Source: an uncultured Roseburia sp. (GTDB lineage: Bacteria > Bacillota > Clostridia > Lachnospirales > Lachnospiraceae). From it: 64,000 bases of DNA. Location: assembly GCA_934317215.1 (NCBI GenBank), contig CAKREH010000014.1, positions 1 to 64,000 of the forward strand, written 5' to 3'. The position numbers and the translations under genes are program-made. A model generated the notes under the pieces. The model worked only from the letters and a program-made list of their open reading frames with translations. It searched no databases and was not told where the DNA came from. Shown here in pieces: positions 1-7,848 of the stretch. Each line of letters starts with the position of its first letter. Position 1 is the first letter of the stretch.

Positions 1-114
1 TACAGCTATGTTTATACATCCATTGCGCAACTGCGTAAAATGGGAAAACTTGAACATAAGCAGTTAGACTTCACAACTGGAATCTGGATCGTAAAGCAGG
101 AAGAGCAGGCGTAG
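1..114 (+). CDS. C-terminal fragment of an unidentified protein
   Basis: The window opens inside a reading frame of 37 codons ending in TAG. The visible tail reads YSYVYTSIAQLRKMGKLEHK and continues to a TGIWIVKQEEQA end. The alternating basic and hydrophobic pattern could be a winged-helix end, but I do not recognise the family and its start lies outside the window. Its stop is directly followed by the long interspersed repeat and then by a broken penicillin-binding protein gene, so this piece may belong to a segment joined to the division cluster by rearrangement. Confidence 0.4.
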   Translation, partial: YSYVYTSIAQLRKMGKLEHKQLDFTTGIWIVKQEEQA

Positions 115-115
115 C

Positions 116-243
116 TTTTTTAATTCATAGGAAATTACGTCCTATGAATTAAAAAGCCCTCCGGGCGGGATGCGCATCTCGCGGAGTAGAAGTTAGCTGT
201 AAACAGCACCGCTCGAGCGCGAAAGAGTCGCAAGCGACTCTTT
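116..243 (+). repeat. Interspersed palindromic element, copy 1
   Basis: Bases 116-227 match 6786-6897 at all but two positions (180 and 218). The unit begins with a hairpin whose arms are AATTCATAGGA (122-132) and TCCTATGAATT (140-150). A GC-rich middle follows, with CCCTCCGGGCGGGA and GCTGTAAACAGC. Only this copy goes on into a perfect hairpin, AAAGAGTCGC-AA-GCGACTCTTT (222-243). It encodes no protein. The size and terminal hairpins suggest a MITE-like or REP-like element. It lies exactly at the broken 5' side of the spoVD-like gene. Confidence 0.75.
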
Positions 244-259
244 GTTCATTTAGGTTTAA

Positions 260-904
260 AATAAGAACACTGTCAATCCTGTTTTTATTGAACTTGGGGA
301 AAGACTTGGAGTTGAAAATTTTTATAAATATTTCAGGCAGTTTGGACTGCTCTCGAAAACAAATGTGGATCTGCCCGGCGAGGCAGCAACGATCATGCAT
401 AAAAAAGAAAATGTGGGACCGGTAGAACTTGCGACCATATCGTTTGGGCAGTCATTTCAGATCACACCGATGCAGCTTGTGACCACTGTTTCTTCTATTA
501 TAAATGGGGGACACCGTATCACACCGCATTTCGGAGTAAAGATCACCGGGGAAGGTGGAGAAGAAGTAGAAATGCTGCGGTATGAGACAAAAAATGACAT
601 CTGCACAAAGGAAACATCGGAAACGATGCGTTATCTTTTAGAGAGGGTTGTCTCCGACGGCAGTGGAAAAAATGCAAAAATAGAGGGTTTTTCCATTGGT
701 GGGAAAACGGCTACTTCACAGACACTTCCAAGAAGTGACCATAAATATATTTCATCGTTTCTGGGGTTCGCGCCGGCAGATGATCCCAAAGTACTGGTGC
801 TTGTTGTGATCAACGACCCGAAAGGAACCTATTATGGCGGTCAGATTGCAGCACCTGTTGCCAAAGAAATTATGGAAAACATTTTACCGTACCTTGCGAA
901 ATGA
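260..904 (+). pseudogene. spoVD: 5'-truncated spoVD/ftsI-type penicillin-binding protein
   Basis: The open frame runs from the codon after an in-frame TAA (257-259) to TGA at 902-904 and gives about 214 residues. It holds only the C-terminal half of a class B PBP transpeptidase domain. The frame aligns from NPVFIELGERLG, just after the SxN motif position (read here as TVN), through the FGLL...DLPGEA block to the third motif, seen as KTAT (IGGKTATSQ) instead of KTG. The SxxK serine, the N-terminal membrane anchor and the dimerisation domain are absent. The gene sits where spoVD or ftsI normally precedes mraY. A GTG at 365 could start a shorter product, but that would not be an enzyme. Loss of the 5' part coincides with the adjacent repeat. 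Either the gene is disrupted here or the assembly is misjoined. Confidence 0.8.
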
Positions 905-985
905 TAAAAAATGACGTATACTGTTGTGTTGTTAAAAAAGTACATGAGATGTGCAAACGTGTTATGCGCAAGAATGGAGATTGTT

Positions 986-1939
986 ATGACATATGAAATT
1001 GTAATACCGGTAATTATCGCATTTGCGATCAGTGCACTGTTAGGACCAGTAGTGATTCCGTTTCTTAGAAAACTGAAGGTAGGGCAGACAGAACGAAAAG
1101 AACTTGAGTCTCATTTAAAGAAAAATGGAACTCCGACGATGGGGGGATTGATGATTCTTGCAAGTATCATCATAACATCCCTGTTTTATGTAAAAGATTA
1201 TCCGAAGATCATTCCAATCCTTTTTATGACAGTCGGATTTGGTATAATTGGATTTCTGGATGATTATTTAAAAGTAGTGTTACGCCGCTCTGACGGGCTG
1301 CTGGCATGGCAGAAGATGATCCTCCAGATCATTGTTACAGGTGTATTTGCTGTATATATGGTAAAATATTCCGGCGTGGCACTTACCATGCTGATCCCGT
1401 TTTCCGGAGGAAAGTACTTAGATCTTGGATGGCTGGCAATCCCGGTTCTCTTTTTTGCAGTGGTTGGTACCGTAAACGGAACAAACTTTACCGATGGGCT
1501 TGATGGACTGGCATCGAGTGTTACGATCATGGTTGCGACTTTCTTTTCCGTTGTAGCGATCGGAACCAATGCGGGGATTGCGCCGATCACCTGTGCGGTT
1601 GTGGGTGCACTGCTTGGATTTTTACTGTTTAATGTATATCCGGCAAGCGTTTTTATGGGAGATACCGGATCTTTGGCACTGGGTGGATTTGTAGTGTCGA
1701 CAGCGTATATGATGCAGATGCCGCTTTTTATTCTGATCGTTGGTCTGATTTACCTGGTGGAAGTCTTGTCCGTTATCATTCAGGTTACTTATTTTAAGAA
1801 AACAGGCGGAAAACGTATTTTCCGTATGGCTCCGATCCATCACCATTTTGAACTTGGAGGATGGTCAGAGACAAGAGTTGTTGCGGTATTTTCCATTACG
1901 ACAGCAATTTTATGCCTGATCGCACTGTTGGCGATGTAA
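986..1939 (+). CDS. mraY: Phospho-N-acetylmuramoyl-pentapeptide transferase MraY
   Basis: Transfers phospho-MurNAc-pentapeptide from UDP to undecaprenyl phosphate at the membrane, making lipid I for peptidoglycan. The protein has about 317 residues and ten predicted membrane segments, the usual MraY size. Visible family motifs are LDDYLK, NFTDGLDGLA with its catalytic aspartates, and the histidine loop APIHHHFE. The frame is open from 911, but the ATG at 986 follows a GGAG at a normal distance and gives the family N-terminus, so I start there. It is the second gene of the dcw run and is separated from murD by a short palindromic repeat. Confidence 0.95.
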   Translation: MTYEIVIPVIIAFAISALLGPVVIPFLRKLKVGQTERKELESHLKKNGTPTMGGLMILASIIITSLFYVKDYPKIIPILFMTVGFGIIGFLDDYLKVVLRRSDGLLAWQKMILQIIVTGVFAVYMVKYSGVALTMLIPFSGGKYLDLGWLAIPVLFFAVVGTVNGTNFTDGLDGLASSVTIMVATFFSVVAIGTNAGIAPITCAVVGALLGFLLFNVYPASVFMGDTGSLALGGFVVSTAYMMQMPLFILIVGLIYLVEVLSVIIQVTYFKKTGGKRIFRMAPIHHHFELGGWSETRVVAVFSITTAILCLIALLAM

Positions 1940-1998
1940 AAGACGACATACGGTCTGTGACTGCAGGTTTACCCGTGGATGGAAATTTATGACTGAAA

Positions 1999-2040
1999 AC
2001 AATAGAATGTACGCTCTGCGAACATTCTATTGTCATGAAT
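1999..2040 (+). repeat. Short palindromic repeat, copy a
   Basis: Arms ACAATAGAATGT (1999-2010) and ACATTCTATTGT (2022-2033) are perfectly complementary around the loop ACGCTCTGCGA, and CATGAAT follows. Related copies lie at 54192, 58602 and 62807, all just after a stop codon. Here it sits between mraY and murD inside an operon. It lacks a U-run, so it is not a simple terminator. Confidence 0.75.
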
Positions 2041-2064
2041 CAGATATATGGAATGGAGTAATGC

Positions 2065-3429
2065 ATGGATCTGACAGGAAAACAGGTATTGGTGGCAGGA
2101 CTTGGAAAAAGTGGGATTGCTGCCGGAGCGTTACTAAAGAAAATGGGCTGCATTGTCCTTCTGTTTGACGGAAATGAGAAATTCGACCGTGATGCATGGG
2201 AAAAAACATATCCTGCATTTTCGGATTGCCCATTGTGGATTGGAGATCTGCCGGATGGAGCAGAACATGAGATAGAATTTGCAGTGGTAAGTCCTGGAGT
2301 ACCGCCTGACACACCGGTAATGTTAAAATTACAGGCTGCGGGAGTACCGGTCATGGGAGAAACGGAACTTGCATATCGTCTCGAAAAAGGGCGTGTTGCG
2401 GCAATCACGGGTACAAATGGCAAGACAACAACGACAACATTGGCTGGAGAAATCTTAAAAAAATGTTATCCGGAAGTTTTTGTTGTTGGAAATATTGGTA
2501 TCCCTTATACTTCGGTTGTGGAGAAAACCAAAGAAGCAACCATCACAGTGGCAGAAATCAGCAGCTTCCAGTTAGAGACGATGGATACATTTCATCCGTC
2601 TGTCTCTGCAATTTTAAATATTACACCGGATCATCTTGACAGACATCACACGATGGAAGCGTATATCCGCGCAAAAAAGAGTATTACAAAGTGTCAGACG
2701 ATGGGAGATACCTGTGTACTCAATTATGAGGATGAAATACTCCGGGAATTTGCAGAAACACTTCACGTAAGGGTATTATTTTTCAGCAGTAAAAGACCTT
2801 TAAAGGAGGGGATTTACCTGCAGAAAAATACGATCTGGACCGCCCAAAAAGGAAAAGAGCCGGAACGTTTGATCAATATCAGTGAATTAAAGCTTCTGGG
2901 AATGCATAATTATGAAAATGTCATGGCAGCTTCCGGAATAGCACTTTGCATGGGGGTACCGCTTCATATTGTTCAGAGTGTATTAAAAGAGTTCCGGGGT
3001 GTGAAACACCGCATTGAATTTGTGAGAAATCTGCATGATGTTATGTATTACAATGATTCGAAGGCGACAAATCCGGATGCGGCAATCCACGGAATCAGGG
3101 CAATGAATCGGAAAACACTGCTGATCGGCGGCGGTTATGATAAAAACCTTGAATTTGATGAATGGATTGAAAGTTTTGATGAAAAAGTAAAATGTCTTTT
3201 GCTGATCGGACAGACAAAAGATAAGATCAAAGTCTGTGCAGGCAGACATGGTTTTGAGAATATTGTATGTTGTGATACATTAAAAGAAGCAGTAAATATC
3301 TGTCACAGGCTGGCAAAACCTGGGGAAGCGGTATTACTTTCACCGGCATGTGCAAGCTGGGGAGATTTTAAAGATTATATGCAGCGCGGAGATCTGTTCC
3401 GGCAATATGTCATGGAATTGCCGGAATAA
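2065..3429 (+). CDS. murD: UDP-N-acetylmuramoyl-L-alanine--D-glutamate ligase MurD
   Basis: Cytoplasmic Mur ligase that adds D-glutamate to UDP-MurNAc-L-Ala using ATP. The product has 454 residues, typical of MurD. It has an N-terminal Rossmann-like UDP-binding region (VLVAGLGKSGIAA), the ATP-binding P-loop GTNGKTTTT at about residue 115, the central-domain block DHLDRH, and the C-terminal domain with YNDSKATNPDA. A GGAGT ribosome site precedes the ATG. It is the third gene of the division cluster and is followed by ftsW after a short gap. Confidence 0.97.
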   Translation: MDLTGKQVLVAGLGKSGIAAGALLKKMGCIVLLFDGNEKFDRDAWEKTYPAFSDCPLWIGDLPDGAEHEIEFAVVSPGVPPDTPVMLKLQAAGVPVMGETELAYRLEKGRVAAITGTNGKTTTTTLAGEILKKCYPEVFVVGNIGIPYTSVVEKTKEATITVAEISSFQLETMDTFHPSVSAILNITPDHLDRHHTMEAYIRAKKSITKCQTMGDTCVLNYEDEILREFAETLHVRVLFFSSKRPLKEGIYLQKNTIWTAQKGKEPERLINISELKLLGMHNYENVMAASGIALCMGVPLHIVQSVLKEFRGVKHRIEFVRNLHDVMYYNDSKATNPDAAIHGIRAMNRKTLLIGGGYDKNLEFDEWIESFDEKVKCLLLIGQTKDKIKVCAGRHGFENIVCCDTLKEAVNICHRLAKPGEAVLLSPACASWGDFKDYMQRGDLFRQYVMELPE

Positions 3430-3476
3430 AAAGACCGGGGTTGGTCAGACTGGTTTTATGTAAATGAGGAAAAATT

Positions 3477-4595
3477 ATGGCAAGAAGACGGGAAAATGAA
3501 AAAAAGCAAAAATCGATCCGGTATTTTGATTACAGCCTGTTATTTCTGATTATATTTTTGCTGTGTTTCGGACTGATCATGTTATACAGTACCAGTTCCT
3601 ACTATGGATCAACAAGATTTAATGATGCAGCATATTATGTAAAAAGACAGATGTATGCAAGTGCACTTGGAATAGCGGCGATGCTCTTTATCTCAAGAAT
3701 CCCATATAAGTTCTGGATGAGGGTCTCGATGCTTGCATATTTTGTGGCGTTTATACTTTGTACTGCGGTTATTTTTATTGGAAAAAGTGCAAATGGACAG
3801 TCAAGATGGATTAAAATTGGTCCGATCCAGTTCCAGCCATCTGAGATCGCCAAAATTGCAGTCATCATTTTCCTTGCAACGATCATCTATAAAACGCCAA
3901 AACGCATTCGGGAATTCAAAAGTCTGGCTAAGATCATGCTTTTTATTATACCGATTTTTGCGGTAGTTGCGTATAATAACCTGAGTACGGCAATCATTAT
4001 CCTTGGAATTGCTGTCTGTATGTTATTTGTTGCAAGTCCGAAATATTTACAGTTTTTTTTAACAGGGATTATTGTTGTGGCAGTCGGTGTGGTTTTTATT
4101 CTGCTTGAATCTTATCGTGCGGAGAGGATTATGATCTGGAGACACCCGGAGGATTATGAAAAAGGGTATCAGACGCTGCAGGGATTATATGCGATCGGTT
4201 CAGGAGGTCTTTTCGGAAAAGGGTTAGGAGAGAGCATGCAGAAACTGGGATTTATCCCGGAGGCACAAAATGATATGATCTTTTCAGTTATCTGTGAAGA
4301 ACTTGGCCTTTTTGGTGCAGTCTGCCTGATACTTTTGTATCTACTTGTTATCTGGCGTCTGATGATCATTGCAAACAATGCATCCGATCTGTATGGCGCA
4401 TTGATCGTAGTTGGTATTATGGCTCATTTGTCCATTCAGGTACTGCTTAATATTGCGGTTGTGACAAATACAATACCGAATACGGGAGTATCACTGCCGT
4501 TTATCAGTTATGGAGGAACATCCATATCGATTTTGCTGGCTGAGATGGGGCTGGCACTTTCTGTATCGAGGGGAATTAAATTAGAGGTTGCCTGA
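3477..4595 (+). CDS. ftsW: SEDS-family peptidoglycan glycosyltransferase FtsW
   Basis: Polytopic SEDS protein of 372 residues with about ten membrane segments, which polymerises lipid II together with a class B PBP at the septum. Conserved SEDS features include SRWIKIGPIQFQPSEIAK around residue 105 and the C-terminal signature LPFISYGGTS. The location between murD and divIB supports FtsW rather than the related RodA or SpoVE, but sequence alone cannot fully separate them. Its partner PBP is truncated in this window, which makes the source of the transpeptidase an open question. Confidence 0.92.
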   Translation: MARRRENEKKQKSIRYFDYSLLFLIIFLLCFGLIMLYSTSSYYGSTRFNDAAYYVKRQMYASALGIAAMLFISRIPYKFWMRVSMLAYFVAFILCTAVIFIGKSANGQSRWIKIGPIQFQPSEIAKIAVIIFLATIIYKTPKRIREFKSLAKIMLFIIPIFAVVAYNNLSTAIIILGIAVCMLFVASPKYLQFFLTGIIVVAVGVVFILLESYRAERIMIWRHPEDYEKGYQTLQGLYAIGSGGLFGKGLGESMQKLGFIPEAQNDMIFSVICEELGLFGAVCLILLYLLVIWRLMIIANNASDLYGALIVVGIMAHLSIQVLLNIAVVTNTIPNTGVSLPFISYGGTSISILLAEMGLALSVSRGIKLEVA

Positions 4596-4597
4596 TT

Positions 4598-5353
4598 ATG
4601 AGGATCAAAGAACAGAGAAAAAGAAAAAAAAGAAGAAAAATCGGGATCAGTATATTCCTGATAGTTCTGATGTTATTTGCGCTTGCGGCACTTATTGTGG
4701 TAAAGGTATTTACGGTTCAGAATGTAGTTGTGGAAGGAAACAGTCTTTATTCTGCTGACCAGATCAAAAATATGGTGCTGGACGATGATTATTCGTGGAA
4801 CAGTCTGTATGTAGATCTGAAATACCGGTTTGTGGATGTCGGGGAAGTACCGTTTGTGGATACGATGGAAATTTCACTGGATGATCCGCATACATTGCGT
4901 ATTTCGGTTACAGAAAAAGGTATTCTGGGCAGTTTTTATATTGATACGCTTGGACAATATGCGTATTTTGACAAAGATGGATTTGTTGTGGAAACTTCGT
5001 CGGATGTGATCGAGGGAGTTCCAAAAGTCACCGGGGTTACCTGTGACAGCGTGGTTTTATATGAAAAACTGCCGCTTGAGGATACAAATCTGCTGAGAAG
5101 CCTTTTGACACTGACACAGCTGCTGAAAAAATATGAACTTGAACCGGAAGAAATCCACTATGACAGTGCGATGCAGCCGCAGCTCACTTATGGAACGATT
5201 GTGGTAAATGTTGGCTCGGAGGATTATCTGACACAGAAAATTGCAAGACTTTCGGCGATTATGCCACAGTTGTCAGGATTGTCAGGTATACTGCATTTAG
5301 AGACGTGGACGCCGGATACGACAGATATTGTGTTTGACCGTGCAGATTTGTAA
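4598..5353 (+). CDS. divIB: Cell division protein DivIB/FtsQ
   Basis: Bitopic division protein of 251 residues. It has a short basic cytoplasmic tail (KEQRKRKKRRK), one membrane segment at about residues 16-38, then an extracellular POTRA-type domain starting FTVQNVVVEGNSLYSADQI and a beta domain. It helps assemble the septal synthase complex with FtsL and DivIC. It starts two bases after the ftsW stop, so the two are translationally linked. Position immediately before ftsZ is classical for the dcw cluster. Confidence 0.88.
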   Translation: MRIKEQRKRKKRRKIGISIFLIVLMLFALAALIVVKVFTVQNVVVEGNSLYSADQIKNMVLDDDYSWNSLYVDLKYRFVDVGEVPFVDTMEISLDDPHTLRISVTEKGILGSFYIDTLGQYAYFDKDGFVVETSSDVIEGVPKVTGVTCDSVVLYEKLPLEDTNLLRSLLTLTQLLKKYELEPEEIHYDSAMQPQLTYGTIVVNVGSEDYLTQKIARLSAIMPQLSGLSGILHLETWTPDTTDIVFDRADL

Positions 5354-5382
5354 AAAAAGTGTGATCTTTTTTGAAAAATCAG

Positions 5383-5411
5383 TTGATTAATTGTAAGAAA
5401 AATTATATTAT
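5383..5411 (+). promoter_or_regulatory. Sigma-A promoter of ftsZ
   Basis: TTGATT (5383-5388) and TATTAT (5406-5411) are separated by 17 bases in an AT-rich gap after divIB, about 57 bases before the ftsZ start codon. This gives ftsZ its own promoter in addition to operon read-through. Confidence 0.65.
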
Positions 5412-5467
5412 AGATTATATGAGTTTTTTAGCTGTAAATTTTTAAGCTAAATGAAGGAGGAACTACC

Positions 5468-6664
5468 TTGCTGGAGATTAAGACAACAGAAGCGGATACC
5501 AGTGCAAAGATCATAGTGATCGGAGTGGGAGGAGCTGGTAATAATGCTGTAAATAGAATGATTGATGAGAGTATCGGGGGAGTTGAGTTTATCGGAGTAA
5601 ATACCGATAAACAGGCGTTGGCACTCTGCAAAGCACCGACACTGATCCAGATCGGTGAGAAGCTGACAAAAGGGCTTGGAGCAGGAGCACAGCCGGAGAT
5701 CGGTCAGAAAGCCGCTGAGGAGAGCATGGAAGAATTATCTGCAGCAGTAAAGGGCGCGGATATGGTTTTCGTAACCTGTGGTATGGGCGGCGGAACCGGA
5801 ACAGGTGCAGCCCCGGTCGTTGCAAAGATCGCAAAAGAGCAGGGGATTTTAACGGTCGGTGTTGTGACAAAACCGTTTAAATTCGAAGCAAAACAGCGTA
5901 TGTTGAATGCACTTTCCGGTATTGACCGTTTGAAGGAGAGCGTTGACACATTGATTGTGATTCCAAATGATAAACTTCTGGAGATCGTTGACAGACGTAC
6001 GACTATGCCGGATGCCTTAAAGAAGGCAGATGAAGTGTTACAGCAGGCTGTTCAGGGAATTACAGACCTTATCAATCTGCCGGCACTGATCAATCTTGAC
6101 TTTGCTGATGTTTCCACTGTCATGAAGGACAAGGGTATGGCACATATCGGTATCGGTAATGCCAAGGGAGATGACAAGGCGATCGAAGCTGTTAAACTTG
6201 CAGTTGCGAGTCCTCTGTTAGAGACTACGATCAATGGAGCGTCCCATGTTATCATTAATATTTCCGGTGATATTTCCCTGATGGATGCGAACGATGCAGC
6301 AAGTTATGTTCAGGATCTTGCAGGGGACAATGCCAACATTATTTTCGGTGCGAAGTATGATGAGTCCATGACAGATGAAGCTACGATAACGGTTATCGCA
6401 ACAGGACTTGAGAATGCAGCAGCGCAAAAGAGCAAGATCATGCCGGATCTCCGCTATGGAAATACGACAAACGTTACAAGACCGGTTGGAACACCTGGCA
6501 TCAACAGACAGGCAGCAGGTCTTGGAGTAAGCGTACAGGCACATACGCAGACACAGACGGCTGCGTCGTCATTTTCCGGTATCCAGAGACCGCGCCAGCC
6601 AGAAAGTACTGTACAGCCAATGGATATTAAAATTCCGGATTTCCTTAAAAATTCAAGAAAATAA
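5468..6664 (+). CDS. ftsZ: Cell division GTPase FtsZ
   Basis: Tubulin-like GTPase that forms the Z-ring. The product has 398 residues and shows the N-terminal GVGGAGNNAVNRM, the GTP-binding tubulin signature GMGGGTGTGAAPV at about residue 105, and the T7-loop region with NLDFADV. A linker and the conserved C-terminal peptide DIKIPDFLKNS, which binds FtsA/SepF partners, close the protein. Translation starts at a TTG codon preceded by a strong GAAGGAGG site. A rho-independent terminator follows, ending the division cluster. Confidence 0.97.
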   Translation: MLEIKTTEADTSAKIIVIGVGGAGNNAVNRMIDESIGGVEFIGVNTDKQALALCKAPTLIQIGEKLTKGLGAGAQPEIGQKAAEESMEELSAAVKGADMVFVTCGMGGGTGTGAAPVVAKIAKEQGILTVGVVTKPFKFEAKQRMLNALSGIDRLKESVDTLIVIPNDKLLEIVDRRTTMPDALKKADEVLQQAVQGITDLINLPALINLDFADVSTVMKDKGMAHIGIGNAKGDDKAIEAVKLAVASPLLETTINGASHVIINISGDISLMDANDAASYVQDLAGDNANIIFGAKYDESMTDEATITVIATGLENAAAQKSKIMPDLRYGNTTNVTRPVGTPGINRQAAGLGVSVQAHTQTQTAASSFSGIQRPRQPESTVQPMDIKIPDFLKNSRK

Positions 6665-6750
6665 TATTTGAGATAAACTATTATGGAACATTGCAGCAGG
6701 TCTATCTGCAAAGTATGTGACCTGTAATATCAGTATGTACATCAGAAAAG

Positions 6751-6791
6751 AGATTTATGCGTTTGAAAAGAAAATGCATAAATCTTTTTTT
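6751..6791 (+). terminator. Rho-independent terminator after ftsZ
   Basis: AGATTTATGC (6751-6760) pairs with GCATAAATCT (6776-6785), followed by a run of T. The T-run merges into the start of repeat copy 2. Confidence 0.8.
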
Positions 6792-6897
6792 AATTCATAG
6801 GAAATTACGTCCTATGAATTAAAAAGCCCTCCGGGCGGGATGCGCATCTTGCGGAGTAGAAGTTAGCTGTAAACAGCACCGCTCGAGTGCGAAAGAG
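6786..6897 (+). repeat. Interspersed palindromic element, copy 2
   Basis: Same orientation as the copy at 116-227, with two mismatches over 112 bases. It contains the AATTCATAGGA/TCCTATGAATT hairpin and the GC-rich middle. It lacks the terminal GAGTCGC hairpin of copy 1 and runs directly into the spoIIG promoter region. It fills most of the 360-base gap between ftsZ and spoIIGA. Confidence 0.75.
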
Positions 6898-6904
6898 GAA
6901 TACT

Positions 6905-6980
6905 TGTCGAAAATAAAGGATGATTTACAGCATTTGGAGTGCCTGTTTTGACAAAAAGTAAATCTGTTCTGTTATATAAT
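6905..6980 (+). promoter_or_regulatory. Spo0A-type spoIIG promoter
   Basis: TTGACA (6948-6953) and TATAAT (6975-6980) are near-consensus sigma-A boxes but lie 21 bases apart. A perfect 0A box, TGTCGAA (6905-6911), lies upstream, and a one-mismatch form, TGACAAA (6949-6955), overlaps the -35. The B. subtilis spoIIG promoter is known for a sigma-A promoter with over-long spacing that needs Spo0A~P bound at and upstream of -35, and this arrangement matches it. It should drive spoIIGA-sigE at the onset of sporulation. Confidence 0.75.
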
Positions 6981-7025
6981 GGTGGTAAAGATACAAAAGA
7001 GTCTGGAGAAAAGGGGTGAGACGAG

Positions 7026-7835
7026 ATATATGTATTTTATGCCGATGTGTTCCTGCTTGAAAATCTGTTTATGGATTATATGGCAATAGTTGGATGCAAT
7101 TGCCTGCTGAAACGGCGAATACATGCCGGGCGGCTGTTTGCGGTATCACTGATATTTTCACTGCTTCATCTGCTTCTGGTGTGCTTTATCCATAACAGGA
7201 TCCTGTATTTTTTGATCGCACATTTTGTTCTGAACACGGGGATGGTATTTTTCTGCTTTGGATGGGAGGGAAAAAACAGTTATCTGGAAAACTGGGTCGT
7301 GACCTATTTTATGTGCGTGATACAGGGAGGTGTGTCTGAGTGGATCTTAGAACAGCATATATTTTCACAAAATGAAATTTTGCAGATACTGGTTGTGGCT
7401 GCGGCTGTTATTACGGCAGTGATCTGTTTTGGAGAAAGACGCATTTACGGAAATCATATATATCCTGCAGAGCTAAAAAAGGGAGAAAGACATATCACAC
7501 TGCATGCATACTGGGATAGCGGAAACCAGCTGACGGATCCATACACAGGACAGGAGATCAGTATTCTATCGGGATCTGTGGCGGAAAAATTCTTTACAAA
7601 AGAAAAGGATCTGGTTCGTTTTGTACCATATCGGTCACTGGGAGAAAAAGATGGGCTGATTGCGGTGACAAATGTGGATGAAATGACTGTTTTTCAAGGA
7701 AAACGGGCAGTAAAAATCCCGCATGCAGCGATTGGAACCGCAGATAAGATGCTGTTCGACGGTAAGGAATATGAAATGCTTTTGAATGCTTCAAGCATTA
7801 TGCCTGAGGGCGGTAAGACGGAAAATAAGAATTAA
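7026..7835 (+). CDS. spoIIGA: Sporulation sigma-E processing aspartic protease SpoIIGA
   Basis: Membrane protease that removes the pro-sequence of sigma-E in the mother cell. The N-terminal half has about five membrane segments. The C-terminal half carries the catalytic motif DSGN (in AYWDSGNQLTDP) followed by a substrate-binding region. About 269 residues if started at 7026. The only ordinary start in frame, GTG at 7047, has no ribosome site and removes the conserved first residues. ATA at 7026 follows GGGGTGAG by five bases and gives (M)YVFYADVFLLENLFMDYM, the expected N-terminus. I infer an ATA start. sigE follows directly. Confidence 0.88.
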   Translation: MYVFYADVFLLENLFMDYMAIVGCNCLLKRRIHAGRLFAVSLIFSLLHLLLVCFIHNRILYFLIAHFVLNTGMVFFCFGWEGKNSYLENWVVTYFMCVIQGGVSEWILEQHIFSQNEILQILVVAAAVITAVICFGERRIYGNHIYPAELKKGERHITLHAYWDSGNQLTDPYTGQEISILSGSVAEKFFTKEKDLVRFVPYRSLGEKDGLIAVTNVDEMTVFQGKRAVKIPHAAIGTADKMLFDGKEYEMLLNASSIMPEGGKTENKN

Positions 7836-7848
7836 GGTGGAATTGGAA

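Noticed and set aside
911..985. Longer N-terminus for mraY from 911
   Set aside because: The extra 25 residues are not family-like, and ATG 986 has the proper ribosome site.
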